DNA of 54,468 nucleotides, taken from the NCBI GenBank assembly GCA_040756905.1, contig JBFLYD010000056.1, positions 1 to 54,468 on the forward strand. The letters are read 5' to 3'. Below the pieces are notes generated by a model. The model searched no databases. It was not told the DNA's origin and saw only the letters and a program-made list of their open reading frames with translations. The translations under genes and the position numbers were made by a program. Source of the DNA: Acidobacteriota bacterium. Lineage in GTDB: Bacteria > Acidobacteriota > Aminicenantia > JBFLYD01. Positions 44,429 through 54,451 of the stretch are shown here, in pieces. How positions within the stretch are numbered: position 1 is the stretch's first letter; every line of letters starts with the position of its first letter.

Positions 44429-44571
44429 AGAAAAAAATTGTATATTTTCTTTTATGGCTGTGTTTTACATTTCTTTTAATAGATATTTATTTACTCATTC
44501 AGAAAATAAATATCGAAAAAAAAATTGAACAACTTCAAATAACAATTAAAAATAGAATTTCGGGTGATTAA
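44425..44571 (+). CDS. Small 48-aa single-pass membrane protein
   Basis: MKKKIVYFLLWLCFTFLLID begins a membrane helix (about 5-25) followed by a short charged coiled-coil-like tail (KINIEKKIEQLQITI). A longer frame from an alternative start upstream would include the previous ORF's region and is not preferred. It lies between the 51-aa ORF (4-nt overlap) and the redoxin (6 nt), thus within the operon. Function unknown. Confidence 0.55.
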   Translation: MKKKIVYFLLWLCFTFLLIDIYLLIQKINIEKKIEQLQITIKNRISGD

Positions 44572-44577
44572 TCTGCT

Positions 44578-45192
44578 ATGGATAAACAAAGTATTAAAAT
44601 ATTAATATTAATCACATTTTGCTTTATTTTAGTTTTATGGGGAATTTCACTTCATAAAACAAATAAGTCAAATTCAAAAACCTTGGAAGAAAATATTCAA
44701 TATTTAAAGCTTTTAAAAGACCCAACATTAAATCCCGATGGAACCTCTCTTATAGGAACTCCATTCTTTAATTTTAGTTTGAAAGATTTAAATGGAAAAT
44801 ATTATCAATTAGCTTCCATTCAATCTTTATTAAAAATGATAATTTTTTTTGACGTAAATGATTGTGGCTTATGTCTAAATGAGTATCGACTGTGGAAAAA
44901 ATTGTATGAAACTTATCCCTCCAATAAATTAACGATATTTGCAATATGTACCACAAGAGAGAAACAATCTATAATAAATTTTATTGAGGATAGAAGAATA
45001 AAATTTCCAGTAATCTGGGATCCCGAAAGAAAAGTTAAAACCCATATGAAATTCCGTCAATCTCCTTTACGAATTCTTTTGGATCAAAATAATAGTATTA
45101 TTGACATTGAATATACTCTAACTACAACTGAACATCAGCAATATATCACTTCCATGATAGAGTCATTAATTATGAAAACTAAAAATAAATAA
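44578..45192 (+). CDS. Membrane-anchored thioredoxin-like (redoxin) protein
   Basis: 204 aa. One N-terminal membrane helix (about 7-24) places the domain in the periplasm. The segment GTPFFNFSLKDLNGKYY begins an AhpC/TSA-Redoxin domain, and the active site is CGLC (96-99) in FFDVNDCGLC. The rest follows the fold (FPVIWDPERKV, then the cis-Pro-like SPLRILLDQN). It is likely a TlpA/ResA-type thiol-disulphide enzyme. It precedes the Cys-rich exported peptide gene and shares the cluster with a MauE-like protein, as MauD does with MauE. Confidence 0.83.
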   Translation: MDKQSIKILILITFCFILVLWGISLHKTNKSNSKTLEENIQYLKLLKDPTLNPDGTSLIGTPFFNFSLKDLNGKYYQLASIQSLLKMIIFFDVNDCGLCLNEYRLWKKLYETYPSNKLTIFAICTTREKQSIINFIEDRRIKFPVIWDPERKVKTHMKFRQSPLRILLDQNNSIIDIEYTLTTTEHQQYITSMIESLIMKTKNK

Positions 45193-45242
45193 ATGATATT
45201 AGTAACATTTTTTAATTAATTAAATCAAAAAAGGAGGTCGAT

Positions 45243-45515
45243 ATGAAAAACCTGCTAAAGCGGCGAACAGTTCTTGTAACAACAACAGTTTTATTGTCAT
45301 TTTGCTTTCTCCTCGTATTTTCCTCTTATTACTCCAAACTTTTTGCAAATGTTACTATTTTAGGTGATTGTTGTCCACAATGTACTAACTACTGTGAGTG
45401 TGATGCTAGTTGTAGTGGAAGTTGCGTTGCAGAAGAGTATTGTGGTCAAGGCCTTCCCCTTTGCAGAGGTACAGGCACGAAATGTTGCATGTGCTATGAA
45501 GTTCCTATTTATTAA
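45243..45515 (+). CDS. Exported Cys-rich peptide (12 cysteines in the mature part)
   Basis: 90 aa with a very good AAAAAGGAGG ribosome binding site. Residues 9-28 form a signal or membrane segment after a basic start. The rest, about 43-84, carries Cys at 43, 44, 47, 51, 53, 57, 61, 67, 74, 81, 82 and 84 in a Gly/Ser/Pro-rich frame, so it must be folded by disulphides or bind metals. No family is recognised. The setting resembles the small NVEALA-type peptides of Bacteroidota, which also lie beside 6-bladed beta-propeller genes; this is an analogy. Confidence 0.75.
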   Translation: MKNLLKRRTVLVTTTVLLSFCFLLVFSSYYSKLFANVTILGDCCPQCTNYCECDASCSGSCVAEEYCGQGLPLCRGTGTKCCMCYEVPIY

Positions 45516-45586
45516 TTAGAAAAAGAAGTAGAGCATTATTTATTGTGTTTGATATCTAAAAAGGAAGAGGTATAATTTATATAAAA

Positions 45587-46702
45587 ATGATTATTAGAAA
45601 ATTTAAATTTATATCATTTATTCAGATAGTCTGTGTTTTTCTCTCTTTTGTTATTATAATTTATTGTTCAAAAGAGAAAACCAAGTATGTTCTTAATGAA
45701 AAGCCAATCTGGGAAAACAAAGTAGATGTTATCATTCATAAGATCCTTACTATTGGAACTGATGATTTTGGCAATCCAGAGTATTTATTTGGATTTATTT
45801 CAGATATCGCAATTGATAAGGAAAATAATGTATTTATCTTGGATCATGTGAATTTCAAAGTATCCAAGTATAATTCAAATGGTGTGTTTATAAAAAATTA
45901 TGGCTATGGAAAAGGACAGGGACCAGGCGAATTTGGAAGCCCGGCTAATCTATGTGTTGATAATCGTGGAAATGTCTATGTAAGTGATTCCTCTTATAGG
46001 AGAATCTCAATATTTGATCCAATGAATATATTTATTAAGTCATTTAGAACAGAAAAAAATACAATACCATTAAATGACATTGCTGTTTTCAAAAACTCAA
46101 TTTTATTTGTCGGAATATCACAATTAAATTTTTGGAATAAAGAGCTTGATGGAATTTTCCAAATGTATTCCCTTCCAGAGGGAAATTATGTTGGCTCTAT
46201 GGGTCGATCAGATTGGTTAAAAAAAAATTGGAGAATTCTTACGGGCGCAGATACCATTTGTATAAACAAAAAAAATGATGGAATAGTAATCTCTCATGCA
46301 TCTCCTTATGAAATTGAAGTTTTTTCAAAAGATAGCCGTTTATTAAGAAGATTTGGAAGAAAAACTGAATTTTTTCACAAAGTTTTAAGTGATCCTAATA
46401 ATAAAAAATCCCCGCTTTCGCTGTCAGAGGGGGGTAGTTTATGTATGACTTGTCTACCCGATGGTAAAATTGTAAACGTTATCCGGCATACGTATCCCTC
46501 TTTAGATATTGAGAGATTTTTTGACATTTTTGATATGCATGGAAATTACTTGATCACTATTCCAGAAAAGAAGTTTGGTGTTCAAGGAAAATATAATTTA
46601 AAAATTGAATCAGATAGTAAGGGATATATATGGTTAAATTTCGTAGAACCTTATCCCCACATTGCCAAGTTTAAAATTGAATTTAGAGAAAAAAAGTCTT
46701 AG
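45587..46702 (+). CDS. 6-bladed beta-propeller lipoprotein
   Basis: 371 aa. A signal peptide with a lipobox IIIYC (about residue 27) anchors it. NHL-like blades follow: SDIAIDKENNVFILDHVNFK, KNYGYGKGQGPGEFGSP, LCVDNRGNVYVSDSSYRRIS. The GKGQGPGEF motif is characteristic of 6-bladed propellers in this group. Such proteins are likely binding platforms rather than enzymes. It is 71 bp behind the Cys-rich peptide gene and may bind that product. Confidence 0.82.
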   Translation: MIIRKFKFISFIQIVCVFLSFVIIIYCSKEKTKYVLNEKPIWENKVDVIIHKILTIGTDDFGNPEYLFGFISDIAIDKENNVFILDHVNFKVSKYNSNGVFIKNYGYGKGQGPGEFGSPANLCVDNRGNVYVSDSSYRRISIFDPMNIFIKSFRTEKNTIPLNDIAVFKNSILFVGISQLNFWNKELDGIFQMYSLPEGNYVGSMGRSDWLKKNWRILTGADTICINKKNDGIVISHASPYEIEVFSKDSRLLRRFGRKTEFFHKVLSDPNNKKSPLSLSEGGSLCMTCLPDGKIVNVIRHTYPSLDIERFFDIFDMHGNYLITIPEKKFGVQGKYNLKIESDSKGYIWLNFVEPYPHIAKFKIEFREKKS

Positions 46703-46796
46703 CTTCAAGAGTTACTAAAATCAAATTTTTTTAAAGGAAAATTAATTGATTGAACACAAAAATAATAAGACCCATAAACGAAATAATAAGGAATAA

Positions 46797-47255
46797 ATGA
46801 AAGGATGGAAAGGTATAATAATAAAATCTTTGATTATAATAACATTTAGCACATTTATTGGTTTTCTCTTTAATCTTTTAACCAATGATAGCCTCTTTAT
46901 CCTTTCTACTAAAAGCCCATCCTACAGAGAAATAAGCCTCTCTCTGGCAAAGGAAAGGTTTGATAAAGGTGCTCATTTATTTTTAGATGCAAGAGAAGAG
47001 AGTCTCTACAGAATAGGTCATATAAAAGGCTCAGTAAATCTTCCTCTAGGAAACTTTAACCAAATGATAGAAGAGTTTGAGAGAGAATACCCAAAGGGTA
47101 AAAAAATCATTGTATACTGTGGTGGCTCTCATTGCTCATCAAGCTACACTTTGGCAAAAAAGCTAATGGAGAGAGGATACAGAGAGATAGAGGTTTTTTT
47201 CGGAGGATGGAATGATTGGATAAAATCTTCCTTCCCTTCTGAGAGAAGTAGATGA
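46797..47255 (+). CDS. Membrane-anchored rhodanese-like protein
   Basis: 152 aa. An N-terminal helix (about 8-28) is followed by a rhodanese domain (about 42-150): LFLDAREESLYRIGHIKGSV, then VYCGGSHCSSS with the active-site Cys108 and a second Cys113, and the closing FFGGWNDW. It could handle sulphane sulphur or persulphides at the membrane. It overlaps the MauE-like gene by 4 nt (ATGA). Confidence 0.87.
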   Translation: MKGWKGIIIKSLIIITFSTFIGFLFNLLTNDSLFILSTKSPSYREISLSLAKERFDKGAHLFLDAREESLYRIGHIKGSVNLPLGNFNQMIEEFEREYPKGKKIIVYCGGSHCSSSYTLAKKLMERGYREIEVFFGGWNDWIKSSFPSERSR

Positions 47256-47668
47256 AAATCTCAAATAAGTACATTCTTACAGGAATTAGATTGTTATTGG
47301 GTGGACTTTTTCTCTATGCAGGACTTTTTAAGATAAATCATCAAGAGGAATTTTTATCAGCGATTATAAATTATGGGATAATATCCAATCATCAATTCAT
47401 GATAAATCTTCTCTCAATTATACTTCCCTGGATAGAGATAACATCAGGAGTTTTTCTTTTAGCTGGGATATGGAAAAAAAGTAATGCATTGATCGTTTTT
47501 GTGCTTCTTTTAATTTTCTCTTCTGCAGTGCTTATGGCTATAAAAAAAGGACTTAGTGTAGATTGTGGATGTTTTGGTTTTGGAGTTAAAGTAGGCTGGG
47601 GTGTGTTTTTAAGAAACATCCTCTTACTATTCCTTTCATTTGAAATTCTTATAAATGAGAGTGTATGA
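47252..47668 (+). CDS. MauE/DoxX-like redox membrane protein
   Basis: 138 aa with four membrane helices. LLGGLFLYAGLFKINHQEEF is the DoxX-type start, and the cysteine motif VDCGCFGFG matches MauE (PF07291). MauE helps disulphide formation in the six-disulphide small subunit of methylamine dehydrogenase. Here it probably passes electrons between the membrane and the redoxin at 44578 or the rhodanese. It ends the cluster, facing purA. Confidence 0.85.
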   Translation: MKISNKYILTGIRLLLGGLFLYAGLFKINHQEEFLSAIINYGIISNHQFMINLLSIILPWIEITSGVFLLAGIWKKSNALIVFVLLLIFSSAVLMAIKKGLSVDCGCFGFGVKVGWGVFLRNILLLFLSFEILINESV

Positions 47669-47734
47669 AGAATAGCACACTGCATCCCTTGGATTTCATT
47701 ATCTTTTTTGATGTATAAGAAGAGAGCCAATATG

Positions 47735-49057
<1,323 letters not shown>

Positions 49058-49114
49058 TCAAAGTTATGTTTGATTTAAATTTATATCAAAGATAATCACA
49101 TAATTCAAATTTAT

Positions 49115-49143
49115 TTGATTTATTCTCTCATTTTTCTTATCAT
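49115..49143 (+). promoter_or_regulatory. Promoter of the LPS cluster
   Basis: TTGATT (49115-49120), 17 bp and TATCAT (49138-49143), followed by a ~38-base leader with GGAGGAG before the start at 49181. Confidence 0.5.
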
Positions 49144-49180
49144 ATTTAAGTTATGTAAAATTTGTAATATGGAGGAGAGA

Positions 49181-49369
49181 ATGACCATAGACCCAGAGCT
49201 CCTTGAAATACTTGCCTGCCCTTTGTGCAAAGAATCAGTCGAATTGATAAAAGAAGGAAAAGGGTTGAGATGTGTAAAATGCAAAAGAATTTATCCAATT
49301 CGTGATGAGATACCAGTGATGCTTATAGAAGAGGCCTATTTCGAAGAAGAAAAAGTTGAACAAAGTTGA
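49181..49369 (+). CDS. Trm112-like small zinc-ribbon protein
   Basis: 62 aa from the ATG at 49181, best spaced from GGAGGAG (49171-49177). ILACPLCKESVELI and CVKCKRIYPIRDEIPVML match Trm112/YcaR (PF03966), with two C-x2-C pairs. Bacterial members often lie beside lipid A and LPS genes, as here (lpxK region in E. coli). Role probably as an activator or chaperone of a methyltransferase, but unproven. Confidence 0.85.
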   Translation: MTIDPELLEILACPLCKESVELIKEGKGLRCVKCKRIYPIRDEIPVMLIEEAYFEEEKVEQS

Positions 49370-50390
49370 ACAAAAAAAACTCAAAAAAATTCTCCTCGTA
49401 AGATTAAGACTTATCGGAGACGTAATAATGACAACGCCTGCTCTAAGAATATTAAAAGAAACCTTCCCCAATTCATTTATATCTTATGTGGTGGAAACCG
49501 AACAGAAAGAAATAATTGAAGGAAATCCTTCGATAGATAAATTAATTGTGTTAAAAAGAAAGTCTTCCCTGATAGAATTTCTTAAATTTATAAAATCATT
49601 GAGAAAAGAAAGATATGATGTGGCAATAGATTTCCATGGAGGACCTAAAGCTTCCTTAATCGCATTCTTCTCAAGAGCAGATTTAAAAATCGGGTATAAT
49701 ATACCATACAGAAAATTATTATATGATATACACGTCAGAAGAAAAACAGATAAGCCAATTCATAGCATTGAATCTCAGATAAACCTTCTAAAACCAATGG
49801 GAATAGATATAAAAAGTATTCCTCCTGTATATATTCCTGATGCAAATTCAGAAGAAAAAATTCGAATTGAAAAAATATTAAATGATAATTATCTAAAAAA
49901 TTACAAAAGAGTTTTGCTTCATGTATCTGCAGGAAATGAATTCAGGGATTGGGGAATTGATAACATAAAAAAATTCATAAAGTATCTCTCCCAGGAAGAA
50001 TCGATGAAGGTAATCCTTGTTGGTTCAGAAAAAGATTTAGATAGAGTAGATTATTTAAAAAATGAAAAAAATGTATATTCTCTTGTGGGAAAATTAAATT
50101 TAAAGGAGTTAAGAGAAATCATTATCAAATCTGATGTCTTCGTGGGTCCGGATAGTGGACCAATGCATTTAGCCTCTACCACAAGAACCCCGATAATAGC
50201 TTTATTTGGTCCTACAATCCCAGAAATCTTTGGGCCATGGAGTGAAAATGCTTTCGTTATTCAAAAAAATTTCGATTGCAGGCCATGCAAACAGAAAAAG
50301 TGTGAAAAGGAATTCATATGTATTAGAAGCATTTCCCCTGAAGAGGTATTTGAGAAAGTAAAAAATACTTTAAACATAAATGGAAATTAA
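49356..50390 (+). CDS. Glycosyltransferase family 9, heptosyltransferase-like
   Basis: 344 aa, overlapping the Trm112-like gene by 14 nt. KKILLVRLRLIGDVIMTTPA is the GT9 start. VGPDSGPMHLAST and IALFGPTIPEIFGPW are the ADP-heptose binding region. The tail has a Cys-rich CRPCKQKKCEKEFIC, common in heptosyltransferases with a metal or structural cluster. It adds heptose to the LPS inner core at the cytoplasmic face. Confidence 0.9.
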   Translation: MNKVEQKKLKKILLVRLRLIGDVIMTTPALRILKETFPNSFISYVVETEQKEIIEGNPSIDKLIVLKRKSSLIEFLKFIKSLRKERYDVAIDFHGGPKASLIAFFSRADLKIGYNIPYRKLLYDIHVRRKTDKPIHSIESQINLLKPMGIDIKSIPPVYIPDANSEEKIRIEKILNDNYLKNYKRVLLHVSAGNEFRDWGIDNIKKFIKYLSQEESMKVILVGSEKDLDRVDYLKNEKNVYSLVGKLNLKELREIIIKSDVFVGPDSGPMHLASTTRTPIIALFGPTIPEIFGPWSENAFVIQKNFDCRPCKQKKCEKEFICIRSISPEEVFEKVKNTLNINGN

Positions 50391-51558
50391 AGATAGAAGT
50401 TTTATAGAGATATTCTTTTTCTTTTCGTTGTTGTTCTTCATTGTCTTCATCCCCATTTCAATTGCATCGTCTCAGGTTTTCTATACCCTCTCATCATTAC
50501 TTTTGATAATTATTTTAATAAAAAACAAGAAGAAAATAAGAATCCCTGCCTTCTTTATTCCCCTTGGAATCTATGCAATTTTAACCATTTTTTCTGCCAT
50601 ATTCTCAGTTAGAAGGGATGAAAGTCTTAAAGACATAAAAGAAATTCTTCTGTTTCTAATTGTGATCCTTATTTTTAACAGTATTAAAGATACATATGAA
50701 TTAAAAATTTTAAATTATGCGATTTCAATACCGATAATCTTAAGTTCAATTCTTTCTTTCCTTCAATTTTACGTATTTCCTTCAATAGAAAAAAGAGCTA
50801 CTGGATTTCTAAGTCACTACATGACTCAGGCAGGCATCATGCTCCTTATCTTCTCTGTTTCGTTAGGACTTTTCCTGGGGGAAAAGAAAAATAAAAAAAT
50901 ATACTGGCTTTTTATTTTCATACTATCTACCCTTGCATTAATTTTTACGATGACAAGAGGGGCATGGATAGGTGCCATATTTTCTGCTTTTTTAATATTC
51001 ATAATTTACAAACCAAAATTTGCCCTCTCAATTCCTATGGCTCTCGTGATATTTTTCCTGGTTTCTCCTGAAAATATTAAACAAAGAGCTCTGAGCACAT
51101 TCTCCCTTGAAGATGCTTCTAACAGGGACAGAATCTATATGCTTGAAGCAGGAATCAAAATAATTAAGTCATCCCCTGTTCTTGGGGGCGGACCTAATAC
51201 AATTAAATATCTATACGCTGATAAAAAATACAGGCCTGCTGGAGCAAAAAAAACAAACCCTCATCTTCACAACAATATAATTCAGATCTCAGCTGAAAGA
51301 GGAATCCCCGCTCTAATAACCTGGCTTTCATTCATTATTTTTTCTTTCATTCTTTTATATAAAAAATGGAAAAAATCCCAGGATCCTTATTTAAAACATC
51401 TATCTTTAGGAATTCTTGGCGGAGTTCTTGGCTTCTTTATTTCTGGCTTTTTCGAATACAATTTCGGAGATTCAGAAGTTAAAATGCTCTTTCTTTATCT
51501 TATCTCAGCACCTCTTGCCATTAAATATAACGGGGAAAATGGAAATAAAAAAGATTGA
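50380..51558 (+). CDS. O-antigen ligase-like membrane protein
   Basis: 392 aa with about eleven hydrophobic segments. The periplasmic loop GGGPNTIKYLYADKKYR and NPHLHNNIIQISAERGIPAL carry the conserved Arg and His of the WaaL/Wzy_C family (PF04932). It links polysaccharide to lipid A-core or polymerises it. It overlaps the GT9 gene by 11 nt. Confidence 0.86.
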   Translation: MEIKDRSFIEIFFFFSLLFFIVFIPISIASSQVFYTLSSLLLIIILIKNKKKIRIPAFFIPLGIYAILTIFSAIFSVRRDESLKDIKEILLFLIVILIFNSIKDTYELKILNYAISIPIILSSILSFLQFYVFPSIEKRATGFLSHYMTQAGIMLLIFSVSLGLFLGEKKNKKIYWLFIFILSTLALIFTMTRGAWIGAIFSAFLIFIIYKPKFALSIPMALVIFFLVSPENIKQRALSTFSLEDASNRDRIYMLEAGIKIIKSSPVLGGGPNTIKYLYADKKYRPAGAKKTNPHLHNNIIQISAERGIPALITWLSFIIFSFILLYKKWKKSQDPYLKHLSLGILGGVLGFFISGFFEYNFGDSEVKMLFLYLISAPLAIKYNGENGNKKD

Positions 51559-52510
51559 AAGACTTATAAAGAATTACTCTAACGTTAACGTGTCAATAAT
51601 CGGAGATGTTATGTTAGACAGGTTTATTTTTGGAAGGGTTTCACGTATTTCACCAGAGGCCCCAGTGCCTGTAGTAGAAATAGAGAAAGAAGAAATAAGA
51701 GCTGGAGGAGCAGGTAATGTTTCTCTCAATGTAAAAGCTCTTGGTGGGAAATGTATCCTCTACGGCATAATTGGCAATGATGATGACGGAAAATTACTCA
51801 GGAATTTAGTTAATGAAGATAAAGGCCTTGTATCCGACTTAAGAAGACCAACTACTTTAAAAACAAGAGTTATAGCTCATCAACAGCAGGTCGTAAGAGT
51901 GGACAGAGAAGTAACGACAAAAATATCTGGAGAAATAGAGAGTAGCCTTTTCAAGAAACTTAAGGAAAATAAAACTGATGGAATTATTGTATCTGACTAT
52001 AATAAAGGCATAATAACTAAAACTTTAATGGAAAAAATCGTAAATTTTTCCAAGGAAAAGGACATCCCCATATTTGTAGACCCAAAAGTTGAAAATATCG
52101 AGCTATATAGAGATACTTATTTAATAACGCCCAACCAGACGGAAGCAGAAGAAATAACAAGAATTAGATTGAAAAACGAAGGGGACATTGAAAAAGCAGC
52201 TATTAAGATTAAAGAAGAACTAAACTGCAAATATGTAGTAATAACCCGAGGAGAGAAAGGAATGAGTGTGCTCGAGGATGAAACCCGATTTTATCATCTT
52301 CCGGCCAAGGCAAAAGAGGTTTATGATGTAACCGGCGCAGGAGATACAGTAATTTCTATTTTAGCTCTCTCTTTGCTCTCAGGAGCAGACATTTATGAAG
52401 CCTCTAATCTGGCAAATTATGGAGCTGGTATTGTCGTGGGAAAGCTTGGAACTGCAACAGTTACTCAAAAAGAGCTATTCCTCTCAATAAAAAATAGTAT
52501 CAGGCGTTAA
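51539..52510 (+). CDS. hldA: D-glycero-beta-D-manno-heptose-7-phosphate kinase (HldA)
   Basis: 323 aa from the ATG at 51539; earlier starts would run through the end of the ligase gene. PfkB-type kinase: GDVMLDRFIFGRVSRISPEA, GAGNVSLNVKALGG, and the anion hole DVTGAGDTVIS with the catalytic Asp. It phosphorylates heptose-7-phosphate at C1. The adenylyltransferase domain of E. coli HldE is missing, so a separate HldC is expected. Confidence 0.92.
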   Translation: MEIKKIERLIKNYSNVNVSIIGDVMLDRFIFGRVSRISPEAPVPVVEIEKEEIRAGGAGNVSLNVKALGGKCILYGIIGNDDDGKLLRNLVNEDKGLVSDLRRPTTLKTRVIAHQQQVVRVDREVTTKISGEIESSLFKKLKENKTDGIIVSDYNKGIITKTLMEKIVNFSKEKDIPIFVDPKVENIELYRDTYLITPNQTEAEEITRIRLKNEGDIEKAAIKIKEELNCKYVVITRGEKGMSVLEDETRFYHLPAKAKEVYDVTGAGDTVISILALSLLSGADIYEASNLANYGAGIVVGKLGTATVTQKELFLSIKNSIRR

Positions 52511-52877
52511 ATTTAACAATTTTTTTCATTTCAAACATGATTTTTCCCATATCGGAAAGAGCATATAAAATTGCTTCGTCAATCGGATAGATTTTTATTT
52601 CGTAATCTCTTTTTATCTGTTCTAGATTAAAAAGAAATCCCTTCTCAAGCTCTTTAATCTCTTTCCCTATGTTATCCGTTAAAAATTTCCAAATTTCATA
52701 ATTGGTTAAAATAATAAAAAGAACTCTATTTGCCTCTAATTCCTTTTCATCTTCTGTCATAAAAACAACGGGACGGCAGAAATATTTCAGTCTCCATATC
52801 AAAACCCTTTTTAAAATTTCTTCCAGATTCTCCATTCCAAAAAATATAAGCAATACCGATGCCATTTTAGAAATCAT
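52500..52877 (-). CDS. Hypothetical protein of 125 aa
   Basis: Mixed alpha/beta composition without membrane segments or known motifs. YFCRPVVFMTEDE and an acidic middle are visible. Its 3' end overlaps hldA by 11 bases. An ATG at residue 15 (MENLEEILKRVL) may be the start. Conserved context is unknown. Confidence 0.45.
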   Translation of the reverse strand: MISKMASVLLIFFGMENLEEILKRVLIWRLKYFCRPVVFMTEDEKELEANRVLFIILTNYEIWKFLTDNIGKEIKELEKGFLFNLEQIKRDYEIKIYPIDEAILYALSDMGKIMFEMKKIVKFNA

Positions 52878-53188
52878 TGAATTATCGATATTTTTTTCTA
52901 ATATTTAGAAATAAAGTAAACAAAAGTTAACAATAAATTAACCCAAATAAGTAAACCAGCTTCTGAATTCCTCATTTCATTACTCTACACGATCTGTTAC
53001 CTGGATAACTCTGTCACAAAACTTTACTTGCTTCCGATAATCTATTTCTGTTGAATGGCTTGAGTTTCTGATGATATAATCTCCACGATGAAAAGGGATT
53101 TTCTTCCCATAACAATTGACCTCCGGAGTATTGGAACTTTTGAAGAAATGTGAAAAAGTGAGCATTGAAAGACTGGATTGAATCTTGA
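52878..53188. other. Intergenic region, no certain gene
   Basis: A minus-strand frame (52980-53222) overlaps the start of the phosphoesterase gene and resembles nothing known. Its local composition is richer in GC than the flanks, which could mark a relic of inserted DNA. No RNA gene is seen. Confidence 0.4.
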
Positions 53189-54295
53189 ATGAATAGAATA
53201 TATTTTGCCGTATTTTTTTCAATTACTCTTTCTATTTACTTCTTAATGCATTTTTATATTTTTACGAGGTTAGTCAGAGATTTTTCAATATCTTATCCAT
53301 TAAAAGGATACTTATTTTTTCTCTTCCTGATCGGGTCTATATCTTTTATAGGAGGAGAAATTCTAAACAGGCAATTCTCAATTCTTGTTAAATCTTTAAT
53401 CTATTTTGGACTAATCTGGCTTGGAGTAATCTCCATTACCCTTTCCATATTTCTTGTCTCTGAGATTTTCAGGGCTATTTTCCCTTCCTCAAAGCTTCTA
53501 ATCTCATATATTTCGTTATCTCTAATTATTGTATTAACAATCTTCTCAACCTATAACGCTCATCTTCCGCCCAAAGTAAAAGAAATTAGGGTTCGTTCGA
53601 GAAACTTAGCTAAGGAATCTAAAGAATTCACCATAGTCCAGCTTTCTGATTTACATCTTGGGGTCACATCACGCTTGAAATGGCTTGAGAAGGTTGTGGA
53701 TACAACTAACAACCTGAAACCTGACCTTATAGTAATAACAGGAGACCTCATTGACCAGGACATTTCTAATATTAATGGATTCAGTAAGTCTCTTAGAAGA
53801 CTTAAAGCTGAACATGGAGTAGTAGCTGTTACGGGAAATCATGAGTTTTATGCTGGAATCGATAAATTCTTAAAGATTACTGAAAAATCCAATATAAAAA
53901 TTTTAAGGAATGAAAAGCTTATATTGTCTAATAATCTGGAGATTATTGGAGTTGATGACGATACTTCAAGCAGATTTGAAGGTGAAAGACATGGTATTCA
54001 AAATCTATTAAGTGATGTGGATTCAAATAGATTCTCTATCCTTCTCTCCCACAGGCCTAAAAACTTTGAACTGGCAGCTAAATCAGGGGTAGATCTTCAA
54101 CTTTCAGGCCACTCCCATGCAGGTCAAATTCCTCCTATGGATTTGATCGTGTTCTTATCATTTAAATACCCTTATGGACTTTATTCCTACAAAAATTCTT
54201 ATCTTTACACAACCTCAGGAACTGGAACATGGGGTCCACCCATGAGGCTCTTTTCCCGCTCAGAAATTGTAAAACTAATTCTCGAACTTCCTTAA
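53189..54295 (+). CDS. Membrane metallophosphoesterase (YkuE/YaeI-like)
   Basis: 368 aa. Four hydrophobic segments (about 5-125) precede a calcineurin-like phosphoesterase domain: QLSDLHLG, VITGDLIDQD, VTGNHEFYAG, LLSHRP and LSGHSHAGQI give all five metal-binding motifs. Relatives hydrolyse envelope lipids such as UDP-2,3-diacylglucosamine or act on phospholipids. The substrate here is unknown. Confidence 0.9.
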   Translation: MNRIYFAVFFSITLSIYFLMHFYIFTRLVRDFSISYPLKGYLFFLFLIGSISFIGGEILNRQFSILVKSLIYFGLIWLGVISITLSIFLVSEIFRAIFPSSKLLISYISLSLIIVLTIFSTYNAHLPPKVKEIRVRSRNLAKESKEFTIVQLSDLHLGVTSRLKWLEKVVDTTNNLKPDLIVITGDLIDQDISNINGFSKSLRRLKAEHGVVAVTGNHEFYAGIDKFLKITEKSNIKILRNEKLILSNNLEIIGVDDDTSSRFEGERHGIQNLLSDVDSNRFSILLSHRPKNFELAAKSGVDLQLSGHSHAGQIPPMDLIVFLSFKYPYGLYSYKNSYLYTTSGTGTWGPPMRLFSRSEIVKLILELP

Positions 54296-54416
54296 CTGCT
54301 AATATAACTCAATGCGCCCTGTCAACTAAAAATTAAAAATGTGTCAACTAAAAATTAAAAATGGACTATTATTCAATGATTTAAAGTTTAAAAGTGGACT
54401 TTTTGGACACGCTATG

Positions 54417-54450
54417 ATTTAAACCTTCTTTCGATAAAGGAGGTTTAAAT
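54417..54450 (+). promoter_or_regulatory. Hairpin over the transposase ribosome binding site, right copy
   Basis: Same 15-bp stem and 4-base loop as at 17-50. The 3' arm contains GGAGG directly before the ATG at 54452. Confidence 0.65.
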
Positions 54451-54451
54451 T

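Noticed and set aside
52980-53222. 80-aa minus-strand frame before the phosphoesterase
   Set aside because: Overlaps a well-supported gene start and has no recognisable domain.
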